Source of the DNA: Flavobacterium denitrificans DSM 15936
Lineage (GTDB): Bacteria; Bacteroidota; Bacteroidia; Flavobacteriales; Flavobacteriaceae
Reading direction: 5' to 3'
Assembly (NCBI RefSeq): GCF_000425445.1
Contig: NZ_AUDL01000016.1
Coordinates: forward strand, 1-64,000
Length of the DNA stretch: 64,000 nt
Positions 25,617-34,900 of this stretch are shown here, in pieces. Position 1 is the stretch's first letter. The number at the start of each line of letters is the position of its first letter. The translations under genes and the position numbers were made by a program. The notes beneath the pieces are model-generated. The model had not been told where the DNA came from. It saw only the letters and a program-made list of their open reading frames with translations, and did not search any database.

Positions 25617-27230
25617 TTATTGGATATCAATATTTACTGGAAGAATTCCGTTTGAAGAAATTTTTTCTAAAAATTGAATTCCCGCAGTTTTTTGAAATTC
25701 TTCAAAATCTTGATACGCCTGAATCAATCCTGAAGCCTTTTTCAGATTTGGAATAAGTGGTAAAACGTACGGATTTCCGAAAACGTAAACGATACATTTT
25801 TTGGTTTGAAGTAAATCTGAAAGCAGTTCAAAAACTTCATTATCAATTTCGAAATTATTTAGCGGTTTTGCCTTTGGAACAAATAATGAAATTAAGATTA
25901 TTTCGAAATTTTCTAATTCATTTTTGATTGATGAAATATCCGAAACTTCTAGATTTTCAAAAGCAAATTCTGGAGAATCAAGTTTTGAATTTAAAGTTTT
26001 AAAGAAAGTGTTTTCAGTATTTTTATATAAACTCAGTTTAGCAAGTTTTTTGTTTTTCTGCGCTTCAAAAGCTAATTCTGAATTTGAATTGTCAATAATA
26101 GTAGTAATAGCATTTTGAGCAATTTCAAGATTTAATTGAGATGTTTTTTCGAAGTTTAATTCGCCTGAAAGAGCAGTATTTCCAGAAAGAATTCCAGCTT
26201 TTTCTTTGGCTTTCATGATTCTGTTGAAACTTTCTTCGATTCTTTCTGGGGAAGCATTTTTCAGAATCGCTTCAATTCCTTCCGGAACATTTTCGGCGAA
26301 ACATAAAACATCATTTCCAGCGTTGAAAGCTTCCCATTCTAGTTGACCTTTGGTTTCATATAATTTAGAAACGCTGTGCATGTTCAAAGCATCGGAAATT
26401 ACTAAACCATCGTAACCTAGTTTATCGCGCAAAAGATCCTGAATAACGGCTTTTGATAAAGTTGCCGATGTGTCTTTTCCTTCATTCAAACTAGGAACAG
26501 CCAAATGCCCAATCATAATCGAATCGACATTGTTTTCGATTCCTTTGATGAATGGATGCAATTCGTTTTCCATCAATTCTTCTAAAGTTTCCTTTAGAAC
26601 GGGTAATCCTAAATGCGAATCGACATTCGTATTTCCGTGTCCAGGGAAGTGCTTCAAACATCCTAAAACGCCAACTTCCGACATTCCTTTTAAGTATTCA
26701 ACAGCAAAATCGGCTACTTTTTCTTTGTTTTCACCAAAAGAGCGATAACCAATAACCGGATTATTTGGATTATTATTGATGTCTGCCAAAGGCGATAAAT
26801 TATACTGAATTCCGGCCGCTTTTAAATCCAATCCAATTTGTTTTCCAACTTCATAAACCAAATCAGCTTTGTTTTTTGGTAAAGCGCCAAGCGTAATCGC
26901 ATACGGATATTGCGGTGTTTTTTCAATTCGCATTGCTAATCCCCATTCTGCATCAATACTGATTAAAAGTGGAGTAGAAGCCACTTTTTGATAACGAACA
27001 ATTAAAGCTTTGATTTTTTCGTAGCTGTCATCATTGAAAACTACTTTTTTCTTGCTTTCGTAGTTCGTTGCAGCGCTCGCACGACTGTGGAAAAAAGTCA
27101 GTCCGCCAATATTATGTTCTTTTATGAGGCGTTCGGTTTCTTGAATGTTTTCTTCAGTGTCGTTGATAAAAACGGCTGGAAAAAAAAATTGTCCTATTCT
27201 TTGTCGTAATGCTTCGGCAGTGATTTTCAT
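25617..27230 (-). CDS. Glycoside hydrolase family 3, NagZ-like beta-N-acetylhexosaminidase
   Basis: A 537-aa GH3 enzyme. KHFPGHG (193-199) followed by DSH (204-206) is the NagZ signature whose His/Asp dyad protonates the leaving group, and LVISDAL carries the likely nucleophile Asp. Unlike short proteobacterial NagZ (about 340 aa) it has a second alpha/beta domain (380-537), as in Gram-positive and Bacteroidota forms. No clear signal peptide, so cytoplasmic removal of GlcNAc from anhydro-muropeptides is likely. The surrounding AmpG-like transporter and AnmK genes support a role in peptidoglycan recycling. Confidence 0.88.
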   Translation of the reverse strand: MKITAEALRQRIGQFFFPAVFINDTEENIQETERLIKEHNIGGLTFFHSRASAATNYESKKKVVFNDDSYEKIKALIVRYQKVASTPLLISIDAEWGLAMRIEKTPQYPYAITLGALPKNKADLVYEVGKQIGLDLKAAGIQYNLSPLADINNNPNNPVIGYRSFGENKEKVADFAVEYLKGMSEVGVLGCLKHFPGHGNTNVDSHLGLPVLKETLEELMENELHPFIKGIENNVDSIMIGHLAVPSLNEGKDTSATLSKAVIQDLLRDKLGYDGLVISDALNMHSVSKLYETKGQLEWEAFNAGNDVLCFAENVPEGIEAILKNASPERIEESFNRIMKAKEKAGILSGNTALSGELNFEKTSQLNLEIAQNAITTIIDNSNSELAFEAQKNKKLAKLSLYKNTENTFFKTLNSKLDSPEFAFENLEVSDISSIKNELENFEIILISLFVPKAKPLNNFEIDNEVFELLSDLLQTKKCIVYVFGNPYVLPLIPNLKKASGLIQAYQDFEEFQKTAGIQFLEKISSNGILPVNIDIQ

Positions 27231-27232
27231 TA

Positions 27233-27679
27233 TTATAAAGTCTTTTTCATGCAGACACTATTATCCATTTCCTCATAAGGCGGATAATTGGGAATGATGG
27301 TATAATTTAATTTTTGATATAAGTTGATGGCTTCCGGCTGATTTTTGCCAGTTTCCAAAATGGTGTAGGTATAACCAACTTCTTTTGCCCAGATTTCTAG
27401 TTCGGCTAAAATTTTAGAAGCAATTCCTTTGTTGCGAAAGTCAGGATGAACATACATTCTTTTTATTTCGGTTTTGTCACTTTCTTTTTCGCGAAAAGCG
27501 CCACAAGCAACGGGAATACCATTTTCGTAATAAACGACCGCATGTTTTATTTTATCGGTTTTATTAAACTGATTGTAAAAAGCATGATCATCTCCGTCTC
27601 TAATTGCTAAATCTTTATCTAATAAAGCAACGAGATTTATAAAATCGATATCGTCTGAATTAGTTCGTTTTATGCTCAT
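27233..27679 (-). CDS. GNAT-family N-acetyltransferase
   Basis: A 148-aa single GNAT domain. The acetyl-CoA pyrophosphate-binding loop RNKGIASKIL (about residues 86-95) and the preceding strand EIKRMYVHPDF are typical. Substrate unknown. The gene ends two bases before the NagZ-like gene starts, so it is translationally coupled to it, and may modify a sugar or peptide released in recycling; that link is inference from position. Confidence 0.87.
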   Translation of the reverse strand: MSIKRTNSDDIDFINLVALLDKDLAIRDGDDHAFYNQFNKTDKIKHAVVYYENGIPVACGAFREKESDKTEIKRMYVHPDFRNKGIASKILAELEIWAKEVGYTYTILETGKNQPEAINLYQKLNYTIIPNYPPYEEMDNSVCMKKTL

Positions 27680-27777
27680 TTCGATTTTTTAACATTAAGA
27701 TATAAAGTTCATAAAGCTTGACTTAAATTACTTAATTTCTTAATGGTTAAAGAAAATTAAGCTTCCTTTAAATTCAC

Positions 27778-28119
27778 TTACTTTAATTTTGCCTTTTTCT
27801 GCTTAGCCAATTGCTTTTTGGTTTCAATTGCCTTTTCCAATCGGTTTTTGAAACGGAAAAGTTTTGGCAATCCTTCTAATCGGTCTACGAGTGTGATTTC
27901 TTCGTAAACCAAAATTGCTTTTTCTAAAACCCTGATTTCGTTTTCTAGATCAAGTTGGTTTTTGTAGATCGTAGCTAAACGATCGTAAGGATGATTTCCT
28001 TTAAAGCTTTCCGCGACATTTTCCTCATACAATTCAATTGCTTTTTCAAGATTTCCGGTTTTTTCGAACTCAGCTCCTTTCAAGTTGCGTTCGGCCTGCA
28101 AATTTTCATTGATTTCCAT
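27778..28119 (-). CDS. Small TPR-like protein, function unknown
   Basis: A 113-aa helical, highly charged protein. The run NLKGAEFEKTGNLEKAIELY and the following YDRLATIYKNQLDLENEIRV read like two tetratricopeptide-type helix pairs. No signal peptide, membrane helix or catalytic motif. It lies between the MFS transporter and the GNAT gene on the same strand. No function can be proposed beyond a possible scaffold. Confidence 0.65.
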   Translation of the reverse strand: MEINENLQAERNLKGAEFEKTGNLEKAIELYEENVAESFKGNHPYDRLATIYKNQLDLENEIRVLEKAILVYEEITLVDRLEGLPKLFRFKNRLEKAIETKKQLAKQKKAKLK

Positions 28120-28141
28120 AGGTAAAAGTTTGATTTGGGGT

Positions 28142-29464
28142 TTAAACTTCTTCTGATTTTTTTCCGAAATCCTTCGGGAAAATTAAAAAACGTGATAAAA
28201 TAAGACCTGGAATTGTAGCTATGAAAACCCAAACGAAGAAGTTTTCGTAACCTAAATATTTTTGTATAAAACCGCTAAGCATTCCTGGAAGCATCATTCC
28301 TAATGCCATAAAACCAGTTGCAAGTGCGTAGTGAGCCGTTTTTGATTCGCCTTCGGCAACATGAATTAGATACATCATAAAACCTGTAAATCCAAATCCA
28401 TAACCAAACTGTTCAAGAACAACCGTTAGGCAAGTATAAAGATTTAATGGAGAATTTATTTCGAAAAAATATAAATTTATATGTAGATGAAAAAGCTCTT
28501 GCGGTTGGAAATGAGCTAATCCGATAAATCCAAGAATAGGAAGATGCATCGCCAAAAACATTGGAAACATCCATTTTGTAAGTCCGTGTTTAGAAATTGC
28601 AATACCGCCTAAAATGCCTCCCACAGTAAGAGCAAAAATTCCTAGGGTTCCATAAATGATTCCAACGGCTTCGGTGTCTAATCCCATTCCGCCAGATTCT
28701 TTTGGATCTAATAAAAACGGGCTTAACATTTTAAGCAACTGCGATTCTCCTAATCTAAAGACTAGAACAAAAGCTAAAATTAAACCGATTTGTTTTTTCT
28801 TGAAGAAACTGATAAATATAGTTCCGAAGTTTTGATTTTGATGCGCTTCTTTATTTTCAGTGGGATTGATTTCATTTTTTGGTGTAAAAATAAAATTGTA
28901 AAGCGTAATAAAAGTCATTAACAACCCAACACAAATCATCGTGTACGACCATGCTTTTGTGTTGTCGCCATATTTATGTTCCAAATAACCAGCAAAAAGT
29001 ACAATTAATCCGTTTCCGGCCAACATCGATAATCTATAGAAAGTACTTCTGATTCCGAGGAAAAAAGATTGCTGTTCTTTTGGTAAAACTAATAAATAAA
29101 AACCATCACTCGCGATATCATTTGAAGCAGAAGCAAAAGCGGCAACCCAGAAGATTGCTAATGTCATCATAAAAAATCCGTTCGTTGGAATTGTGAATCC
29201 GACTAATAGGAAAGCAATCGAAATAAGCAATTGCATTGATAAAAACCATTTTCTTTTAGTTCCTGTCAATTCAATAAACGGACTCCAAAGTGGTTTTACA
29301 ACCCAAGGTAGATATAATAAACTGGTATAAAGACCGATGTCATCATTACTGATTCCGAGATTTTTGTACATAATTACCGATACCGAAATAATGACGGCAT
29401 ACGGCAGTCCAGAGGCAAAATTTAGAAGCGGAATCCAGAACCAAGGTTTATTATCTATTTTCAT
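28142..29464 (-). CDS. MFS transporter, AmpG-like
   Basis: A 440-aa transporter with about 12 hydrophobic segments and an AmpG-type opening (KPWFWIPLLNFASGLPYAV, then LLYLPWVVKPLWSP). AmpG imports GlcNAc-anhydroMurNAc peptides through the inner membrane. The two neighbours on the same strand are a NagZ-like GH3 and AnmK, the next two steps of that pathway, which makes muropeptide uptake the best guess. Its start overlaps the end of the upstream glycoside-hydrolase-like gene by 14 bases. Confidence 0.82.
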   Translation of the reverse strand: MKIDNKPWFWIPLLNFASGLPYAVIISVSVIMYKNLGISNDDIGLYTSLLYLPWVVKPLWSPFIELTGTKRKWFLSMQLLISIAFLLVGFTIPTNGFFMMTLAIFWVAAFASASNDIASDGFYLLVLPKEQQSFFLGIRSTFYRLSMLAGNGLIVLFAGYLEHKYGDNTKAWSYTMICVGLLMTFITLYNFIFTPKNEINPTENKEAHQNQNFGTIFISFFKKKQIGLILAFVLVFRLGESQLLKMLSPFLLDPKESGGMGLDTEAVGIIYGTLGIFALTVGGILGGIAISKHGLTKWMFPMFLAMHLPILGFIGLAHFQPQELFHLHINLYFFEINSPLNLYTCLTVVLEQFGYGFGFTGFMMYLIHVAEGESKTAHYALATGFMALGMMLPGMLSGFIQKYLGYENFFVWVFIATIPGLILSRFLIFPKDFGKKSEEV

Positions 29465-31025
29465 TAGGTTGATTTGGTGTATAGTTTTTAAATGGTTTTT
29501 TAAGGTCTATTGCTGTTGGCGTGCTTTCATTGGCATAATAATCAATAAAAGTCACAGCGCAAGCTTTGTAAAGATTCAGTTTTCCGCCAGCAATCGAAAA
29601 AGTGATATTTCCGTCAACTTCTTTTACGGTAACTTTTTCAACGATTTTTGTAGCGTCGTTAATATCTATTTTTGCAGTATGTTCGCCTCCATAAACAACC
29701 ATATAACGCACTTTCGTATTCAGTGGACTTTTGATTGTAAACGTATATTTAATGCTGTCTTTTGCATATTCAAGAACTTGTGGCGTGTCAATAATAACAT
29801 GTTTCAAATTTGGAACTGCAGCAATAAGTGCCGGATATTTATATTGATTTTCCTCAAGATGACGAACAACATCTAAATTTTTGTCCATAAACCATTTAGA
29901 ACTGAAATAAGCACTTCCGGAAACGTTTTTAAATGTTCTTAGAAAATCAATTTGCGTTGGGATTTCGGTAATGAAATTCCAGCTTTTATCGCCGTCGCCT
30001 CTAATTTTATACGACGCGTGACCAATATAAATTGCAGTATTTGCATTAGTGTTTTCTGACCACCATTTTACAAGTTTAGAATAAGATGCTCTAGTATTAT
30101 TCATGCTCCAATACAATTGTGGCAGAATATAATCGATCCATTTTTGATCCATCCAAAGCATTGGATCTGCATATAAATCGTCGTAATTTGATGTAGATTG
30201 TGTTTCAGAACCTCGCGGATCCTGAGATTTGTTTCGCCAAACCCCAAACGGACTAATTCCGAATTGAACCCAAGGTTTGCTTGCTTTAATTGTCGTAGAA
30301 ATCGTGTGTACAAAGTTGCTCACATTCGCACGACGCCAGTCTGAAAGACTTAAACCCGCGCCGTATTTTTTGTATGAAGCCGAATCGTTAAATGTTTTTC
30401 CGGGAATGGTATACGGGTAAAAATAATCATCAAAGTGAATCGCATCGATGTCGTATTTATCAACAACTTCTTTTACAACTTTGGTCAAATGTTCCTGAAC
30501 TTCAGGTAAAGCAGGATTGTAATAGTATTTTCCTCCGTATTCGATCATCCATTCCGGATGTTTGAAAAGATCATGTCCAGGGCTTAAAAGATTTTTATTC
30601 AAATCAAAAGTCGCACGATATGGATTCAGCCAAGCGTGAAACTCAAAACCGCGATTGTGCGCTTGCTCGATCATCCAAGCCAATGCATCATAATATGGAT
30701 TTGGAGCCAAACCTTCTTTCCCAGTCAGGAAACGTGACCAAGGTGCAAATTCAGAAGGATAAATAGCATCGCCAACGCTTCGAACCTGAACAATTACAGC
30801 GTTATAATTTAGTTTTTTATAAGTTTCTAGAATTTCAAGATAATCCGCTTTTTCTTTTTCAACGTTGTCTAGACTTGTTTTTGGCCAGTCAATATTCACA
30901 ACGGTTGCAATCCATACACCTCTGAATTCGTTTTTAGGATGTTGTACATTTTCCTGTGCAATGGATTTCCATCCAAAGAAAAACAAAAATAGAATAGAGT
31001 ATAGTAAGTGCTGATTTTTATGCAT
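29451..31025 (-). CDS. YngK-like glycosyl hydrolase (GHL10 / DUF187), secreted
   Basis: A 524-aa protein from ATG 31025, which opens a signal peptide (MHKNQHLLYSILFLFFFGW ... IAQ); a longer frame exists upstream but lacks support. The catalytic-domain motifs of the GHL10 family are clear: EFRGVWIATVVNIDWP, AYLNPYRAT-type WLNPYRATF, DIDAIHFDDYFYPY and FGISPFGVW. The acidic HFDDYFYP stretch probably holds catalytic residues. Family members act on glycans in the envelope, and some on peptidoglycan. Co-location with NagZ-, AmpG- and AnmK-like genes supports the latter. Confidence 0.87.
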   Translation of the reverse strand: MHKNQHLLYSILFLFFFGWKSIAQENVQHPKNEFRGVWIATVVNIDWPKTSLDNVEKEKADYLEILETYKKLNYNAVIVQVRSVGDAIYPSEFAPWSRFLTGKEGLAPNPYYDALAWMIEQAHNRGFEFHAWLNPYRATFDLNKNLLSPGHDLFKHPEWMIEYGGKYYYNPALPEVQEHLTKVVKEVVDKYDIDAIHFDDYFYPYTIPGKTFNDSASYKKYGAGLSLSDWRRANVSNFVHTISTTIKASKPWVQFGISPFGVWRNKSQDPRGSETQSTSNYDDLYADPMLWMDQKWIDYILPQLYWSMNNTRASYSKLVKWWSENTNANTAIYIGHASYKIRGDGDKSWNFITEIPTQIDFLRTFKNVSGSAYFSSKWFMDKNLDVVRHLEENQYKYPALIAAVPNLKHVIIDTPQVLEYAKDSIKYTFTIKSPLNTKVRYMVVYGGEHTAKIDINDATKIVEKVTVKEVDGNITFSIAGGKLNLYKACAVTFIDYYANESTPTAIDLKKPFKNYTPNQPNENR

Positions 31026-31059
31026 TTCAATCTTTTTTAACAAAAACCAAAAATAGTTT

Positions 31060-31240
31060 CTTTTGCCACGAATTACACGAATTTTCACAAATTATTTTTT
31101 AAAGGAATAATAATGAGCAAAAAATACTGCAATTTAGTAAGTTTTTTTTCTGCCACGAATTACACGAATTGCACTAATTTTATTCTCAAAGTATTAAAAA
31201 AATAATTCGTGAAAATTCGTGTAATTCGTGGCTAAAAATA
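31060..31240. repeat. Intergenic repeat family A, inverted set
   Basis: tgccacgaattacacgaatt occurs twice (near 31064 and 31152) and once inverted as aattcgtgtaattcgtggc (31213-31232). These can fold into a long hairpin between the anmK and YngK-like genes. Other copies lie at 23700, 39510 and 49514-49585. Confidence 0.8.
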
Positions 31241-31241
31241 T

Positions 31242-32450
31242 TTAGCTTGGAAAAGAAATCTTTCCCATTGTTACCGATGGAATTCCTTTTTTTGAACCAA
31301 AGTTATAATTTCCTCCAGCCACAGTTTCATTCGCCAAAACTGCAAACAAAACCGCTTCTTTAGCATCGCCTGAAATTCCGAGAACGTCACTTTTTTCAAA
31401 TTTACAAGATAATAATTCCTGTAACCAACTCACCAATAACGGATTCCTTGCGCCACCGCCCGACATATAAACTGTAAACTCTCCGATTGGTGTTTTAGTA
31501 TTTTGGACAACAAACAAAACCGCTTCGGCAATTGTCTCAGCAGTTAGGCGCGTTAAAGTGGCCAGCAAATCTGGTGCCGAAATATTCTGCAAACCTAATT
31601 TTACCAAAGCAGAATTCACAAATTCATGATTGAATAATTCCTGACCGATAGTTTTTGGAAAGCTTTTCTGGAAGAATGCATCGCTTTTTAATTCGCTTAA
31701 AAGTGCTTGATTTACGGTTCCGCTTTTAGCAATTTCAGCATCTTTATCAAAACTTTTTTCAGGGAAAAACTGTTTGGTGAAAATATCAATTAAAGTATTT
31801 GCGGTTCCAGTATCGGTTACAAAAACTTCTTCGTCGTTTTGTGAGGCTGGCAAATAAGTGAAATTTGCAATTCCGCCCATGTTGAGCATGATTCGGTTTT
31901 CGCCTTTTTTGCTGAATAACAAATAATCGCCATAAACCGCCAAAGGCGCACCTTCACCGCCACCCGCAACGTGTTTTTGCCTGAAATCAGATAACGTGAT
32001 AATTCCGGTTTTTACCGCAATATGATCGCCATCGCCAATTTGCAAAGTCGCATTTGGAAATTTTTCCTGTTGATGCAAAAACTTCGGCGCATGCAAAACC
32101 GTTTGTCCGTGCGATGCAATTAAATCAACTTCGCTTGCGGGAATATTCCATTTTGAAAGACAATCGTTGATCATTCCGGCATGTAAATCAGCAATCCATT
32201 CGTTTAGCAAAACCAAATGCTGAAAATCGATCGTTTTTTTAGCAAACACTTTTCTGATTTCGGTTTTAATGTCTTCGTTGTAATCGATGGTTTCAAACTG
32301 CTCGATTTTTACGATTGTATTTTCGCCTTCGCCCGAAACTTCACAAAGCGCCAAGTCAAGTCCGTCAAGCGAAGTTCCAGACATTAAACCGATTATTTTT
32401 CGGGTTTCTTTTTGAGCTATTTTGTAAAGTGCGGTTATATTTTTATTCAT
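31242..32450 (-). CDS. anmK: Anhydro-N-acetylmuramic acid kinase
   Basis: A 402-aa sugar kinase of the AnmK family. GLMSGTSLDGLDLAL (22-36) is the signature phosphate/sugar site, with SHGQTVLHAP, RQKHVAGGGEGAPLA, NMGGIANFTYL, DTGTANTLID and MSGGGARNPLL following in order. It cleaves the 1,6-anhydro ring and phosphorylates to MurNAc-6-phosphate during cell-wall recycling. It is the most upstream gene of the presumed recycling cluster, separated from it by repeat family A. Length matches the family. Confidence 0.96.
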   Translation of the reverse strand: MNKNITALYKIAQKETRKIIGLMSGTSLDGLDLALCEVSGEGENTIVKIEQFETIDYNEDIKTEIRKVFAKKTIDFQHLVLLNEWIADLHAGMINDCLSKWNIPASEVDLIASHGQTVLHAPKFLHQQEKFPNATLQIGDGDHIAVKTGIITLSDFRQKHVAGGGEGAPLAVYGDYLLFSKKGENRIMLNMGGIANFTYLPASQNDEEVFVTDTGTANTLIDIFTKQFFPEKSFDKDAEIAKSGTVNQALLSELKSDAFFQKSFPKTIGQELFNHEFVNSALVKLGLQNISAPDLLATLTRLTAETIAEAVLFVVQNTKTPIGEFTVYMSGGGARNPLLVSWLQELLSCKFEKSDVLGISGDAKEAVLFAVLANETVAGGNYNFGSKKGIPSVTMGKISFPS

Positions 32451-32648
32451 TTTGATGGAAGACTTTTTTGATAATGCTAAAATGGGATTTATTTGGGGAT
32501 AAATTTAGGGAAAGTTGGGGATTTTTTTGGTTTGGAAAAAACGGGTATTTGTACTTGTTGGTTTGGATTGGGTAATTGATATTTTTGAAATATATGATTT
32601 AAATTCTTGAAAAAAGGTTTTCCGTAAAAAAACTAAAAATCAGTAGTT

Positions 32649-32656
32649 TAATTTTG
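32649..32656 (+). promoter_or_regulatory. -7 promoter element (TAATTTTG) of the 32686 cluster
   Basis: TAATTTTG fits TAnnTTTG and lies 30 bases before the ATG of the first cluster gene. No TTG sits at the expected spacing. Confidence 0.4.
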
Positions 32657-32685
32657 ATTTTAATTTAACCAAAATAATAAATAAA

Positions 32686-33516
32686 ATGTCAAAAATGTTT
32701 TTCAATAGGTTACATCTGAATATTGTTGATAACCGAGCAAAAAAGCCATTTTTAATTGATGGAATTAAAAGTGCTGCTTCTGAAGGATTTAATAATTATT
32801 CTTATAAAATAGTTGAAGTTGAGACAAAAGGATCTTATATAAAAGGATATCTTATAAAATATGATCCATATGGACGAGGGGAAGTTTTAGATGAATCTAC
32901 TGATACTGTAAAGCAAGGTGGAACTGTAAACAATATAGTAGCAAAATCACTTTTTTTAATTAATATAGATGAAATGGTTATTGCATTTGAAGAAATTAAG
33001 AATGTAATTTCTAAGACTATGTTTGCTAGAATGTTCACAAATCTTTTTAATAATAATCAAAAAGGTCAAAATTTTGAATTTTCTATTTCTAGTATTAGTG
33101 AGAAGTATTCATTTATCGAGAAAGCTCGTAATTTAAAACATATTAAACGTGTATCTATAAGATTGGTTCCATCAAATCCTAATAATGCAGATTTATGGCG
33201 AACTACCGATGAAAAAATGCAACAAAATGGAATAACTAAATATAAAGAAGTTCAAGAGTCTACTGAGAAGAATGGTATTTCATTAGATGATGAGACAATA
33301 GCGAAAATGGCTATGTCTGAGGATGGATATGGTTTCGCAGAAGCCATTGGATGTGATGTAGAAGGAAATACAGTTACTATAAGTACAGCAAAAAGAAATC
33401 AAGAAATTACTCAAATTTTGCCAGATAATGTTGAAAAAAGCGGAATGGATAAAATTATTCAATATCTTAACGTTACTTTTGAAAAGATTAAACAAAGAAC
33501 AAGCCATCAAGAATGA
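32686..33516 (+). CDS. Unknown cytoplasmic protein, first gene of accessory cluster
   Basis: A 276-aa soluble protein I cannot assign. It starts with a strand-rich region (MFFNRLHLNIVDN), has mixed alpha/beta character, a polar stretch EISSISEKYSFIEKARNLKH-type helix and an unusual Asn-rich segment (LVPSNPNNADLW). No catalytic motif, signal peptide or membrane helix is evident. Its last bases overlap the ATG of the next gene (ATGA), so both are translated together. A cytoplasmic partner coupled to a small four-helix membrane protein is a common layout of abortive-infection modules, but nothing in the sequence proves that. Confidence 0.7.
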   Translation: MSKMFFNRLHLNIVDNRAKKPFLIDGIKSAASEGFNNYSYKIVEVETKGSYIKGYLIKYDPYGRGEVLDESTDTVKQGGTVNNIVAKSLFLINIDEMVIAFEEIKNVISKTMFARMFTNLFNNNQKGQNFEFSISSISEKYSFIEKARNLKHIKRVSIRLVPSNPNNADLWRTTDEKMQQNGITKYKEVQESTEKNGISLDDETIAKMAMSEDGYGFAEAIGCDVEGNTVTISTAKRNQEITQILPDNVEKSGMDKIIQYLNVTFEKIKQRTSHQE

Positions 33517-34019
33517 GACGTATAAAATCAGTGATATTATGTTGGGATTTTGGAACTTCCTTTATGGTAGTGTTTTTGACTTACTATTTACTTCCGGATT
33601 ATATAAATATGAAATTCGCATTATCATTTTATAATGTCGCAATGACTGTTTTGTCTATAATTTTTTCATTATTCTTTACAGCAATGGCAATTATTATGTC
33701 ATCTTCAGATAATGACTTTATTGAATTTCTAGAGAAAGATAAAATATTTACAGAGTTACTATGGTCGTTTAAAATAACCCTATTGTGTCTTTTTATGAGT
33801 TTAATTTTGTCAATTATTTTATATAGCGGCACATCATATTGGTTGGAAACTTTTGATGAAAATAAAACCATATGGCTGCAAGGCAAAACATTTCTTTTAT
33901 TCTTAGAGTTTTTATTTTTATACAGTATGCTAGCAACTTGGCTCTGTATCATGGATACGTTGCAATTTTCGAAATATCGCTCTAGATATTTATCTCAAAA
34001 TAAAGAAAAAAAAGAATAA
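33513..34019 (+). CDS. Small membrane protein (about four helices), unknown
   Basis: A 168-aa protein with hydrophobic segments near residues 12-28, 34-60, 80-106 and 124-146, ending in a basic, Lys-rich cytoplasmic tail (QNKEKKE). It overlaps the preceding gene by four bases (ATGA), so translation is coupled. No family recognised. Possibly the membrane partner or pore-forming effector of the upstream cytoplasmic protein; this is inference from gene order. Confidence 0.7.
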   Translation: MRRIKSVILCWDFGTSFMVVFLTYYLLPDYINMKFALSFYNVAMTVLSIIFSLFFTAMAIIMSSSDNDFIEFLEKDKIFTELLWSFKITLLCLFMSLILSIILYSGTSYWLETFDENKTIWLQGKTFLLFLEFLFLYSMLATWLCIMDTLQFSKYRSRYLSQNKEKKE

Positions 34020-34054
34020 AGCAATAGGGAAAAATAGTAACAAAAATTTACATT

Positions 34055-34711
34055 ATGAAAAATTGGTTTGAAAATAATCAAACAAAATCGGTTATATTGT
34101 ATACTCTAATAATTTCAGCTTCTACTTGGGCTTGTTATAAGTATATGTACGAAGAAAGTAAATTAGAACTTTATAAAGCTCAAATAGAATCTAAACAAGT
34201 TGAGTTGTCACAGCTACAATCAAGGATTGAATTTCTAGAAAAAAAGAATTCAAGTCTTGAAGTAGTTATAAAAGAATTTGAAGATTGGAATTCTAAAAGC
34301 CAAAACCCTAATCTTTTTTATAAAACGAAATTTGAGGAAATGGCTAGTTTAAAGCAAAAATATCAAAATTCAATAGCTTTAAATTCTTCTTCTGAAGATT
34401 CTATTCCGAAAACATATGACACTATAGTCGCTAAAGAGATTTTTCCAATAGATGCAAAAATTTATAAAGGTGATACTTATATTAATGATAAAGAACAAAT
34501 TGTGATAGCAGTTAATGATGTTAATGTTTCGCGAGAATGTGATTTAATATTGAGTGTAGGAAATAAAAAGAATGAAAGTTTTAAGAATGTAAAAGTTGGA
34601 AAAACTTTCACTTATTTAGTTGGGAAGAGAAAATTGAGGATTACTTTAAGTAAAACAGAATTTATTACTTCTTGGGCAACTTTTCATATTACAAAAGAAA
34701 ATCAGAAGTAG
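34055..34711 (+). CDS. Membrane-anchored coiled-coil protein, unknown
   Basis: A 218-aa protein: one membrane helix (about 12-30, SVILYTLIISASTWACY), a coiled coil at 33-75 (ESKLELYKAQIESKQ), a linker, and a C-terminal beta-rich domain (130-218). It is 35 bases downstream of the four-helix gene on the same strand, so probably the same transcript. The anchor plus coiled coil suggests oligomerisation at the membrane. No family recognised. Confidence 0.65.
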   Translation: MKNWFENNQTKSVILYTLIISASTWACYKYMYEESKLELYKAQIESKQVELSQLQSRIEFLEKKNSSLEVVIKEFEDWNSKSQNPNLFYKTKFEEMASLKQKYQNSIALNSSSEDSIPKTYDTIVAKEIFPIDAKIYKGDTYINDKEQIVIAVNDVNVSRECDLILSVGNKKNESFKNVKVGKTFTYLVGKRKLRITLSKTEFITSWATFHITKENQK

Positions 34712-34900
34712 TTTTTATAATCGGAAAGTTAAAGAATTTAAAGGGGTTCAGATAGGGAAACTACTTCAATAAAAATTATGATAATAAGTTAAACAAAAAT
34801 GAAGATGTTCAAACTATCAAGAATGAAATCCAAAAAAAATAGAATACCAATTGAAACTTATTTAAGAATTTAGTAGATTCAATTTAATAAATAACAAAAG

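Noticed and set aside
34799..34873. 24-codon frame in the gap of the 32686 cluster
   Set aside because: Too short, no promoter or conserved feature, and composition similar to the surrounding AT-rich sequence.
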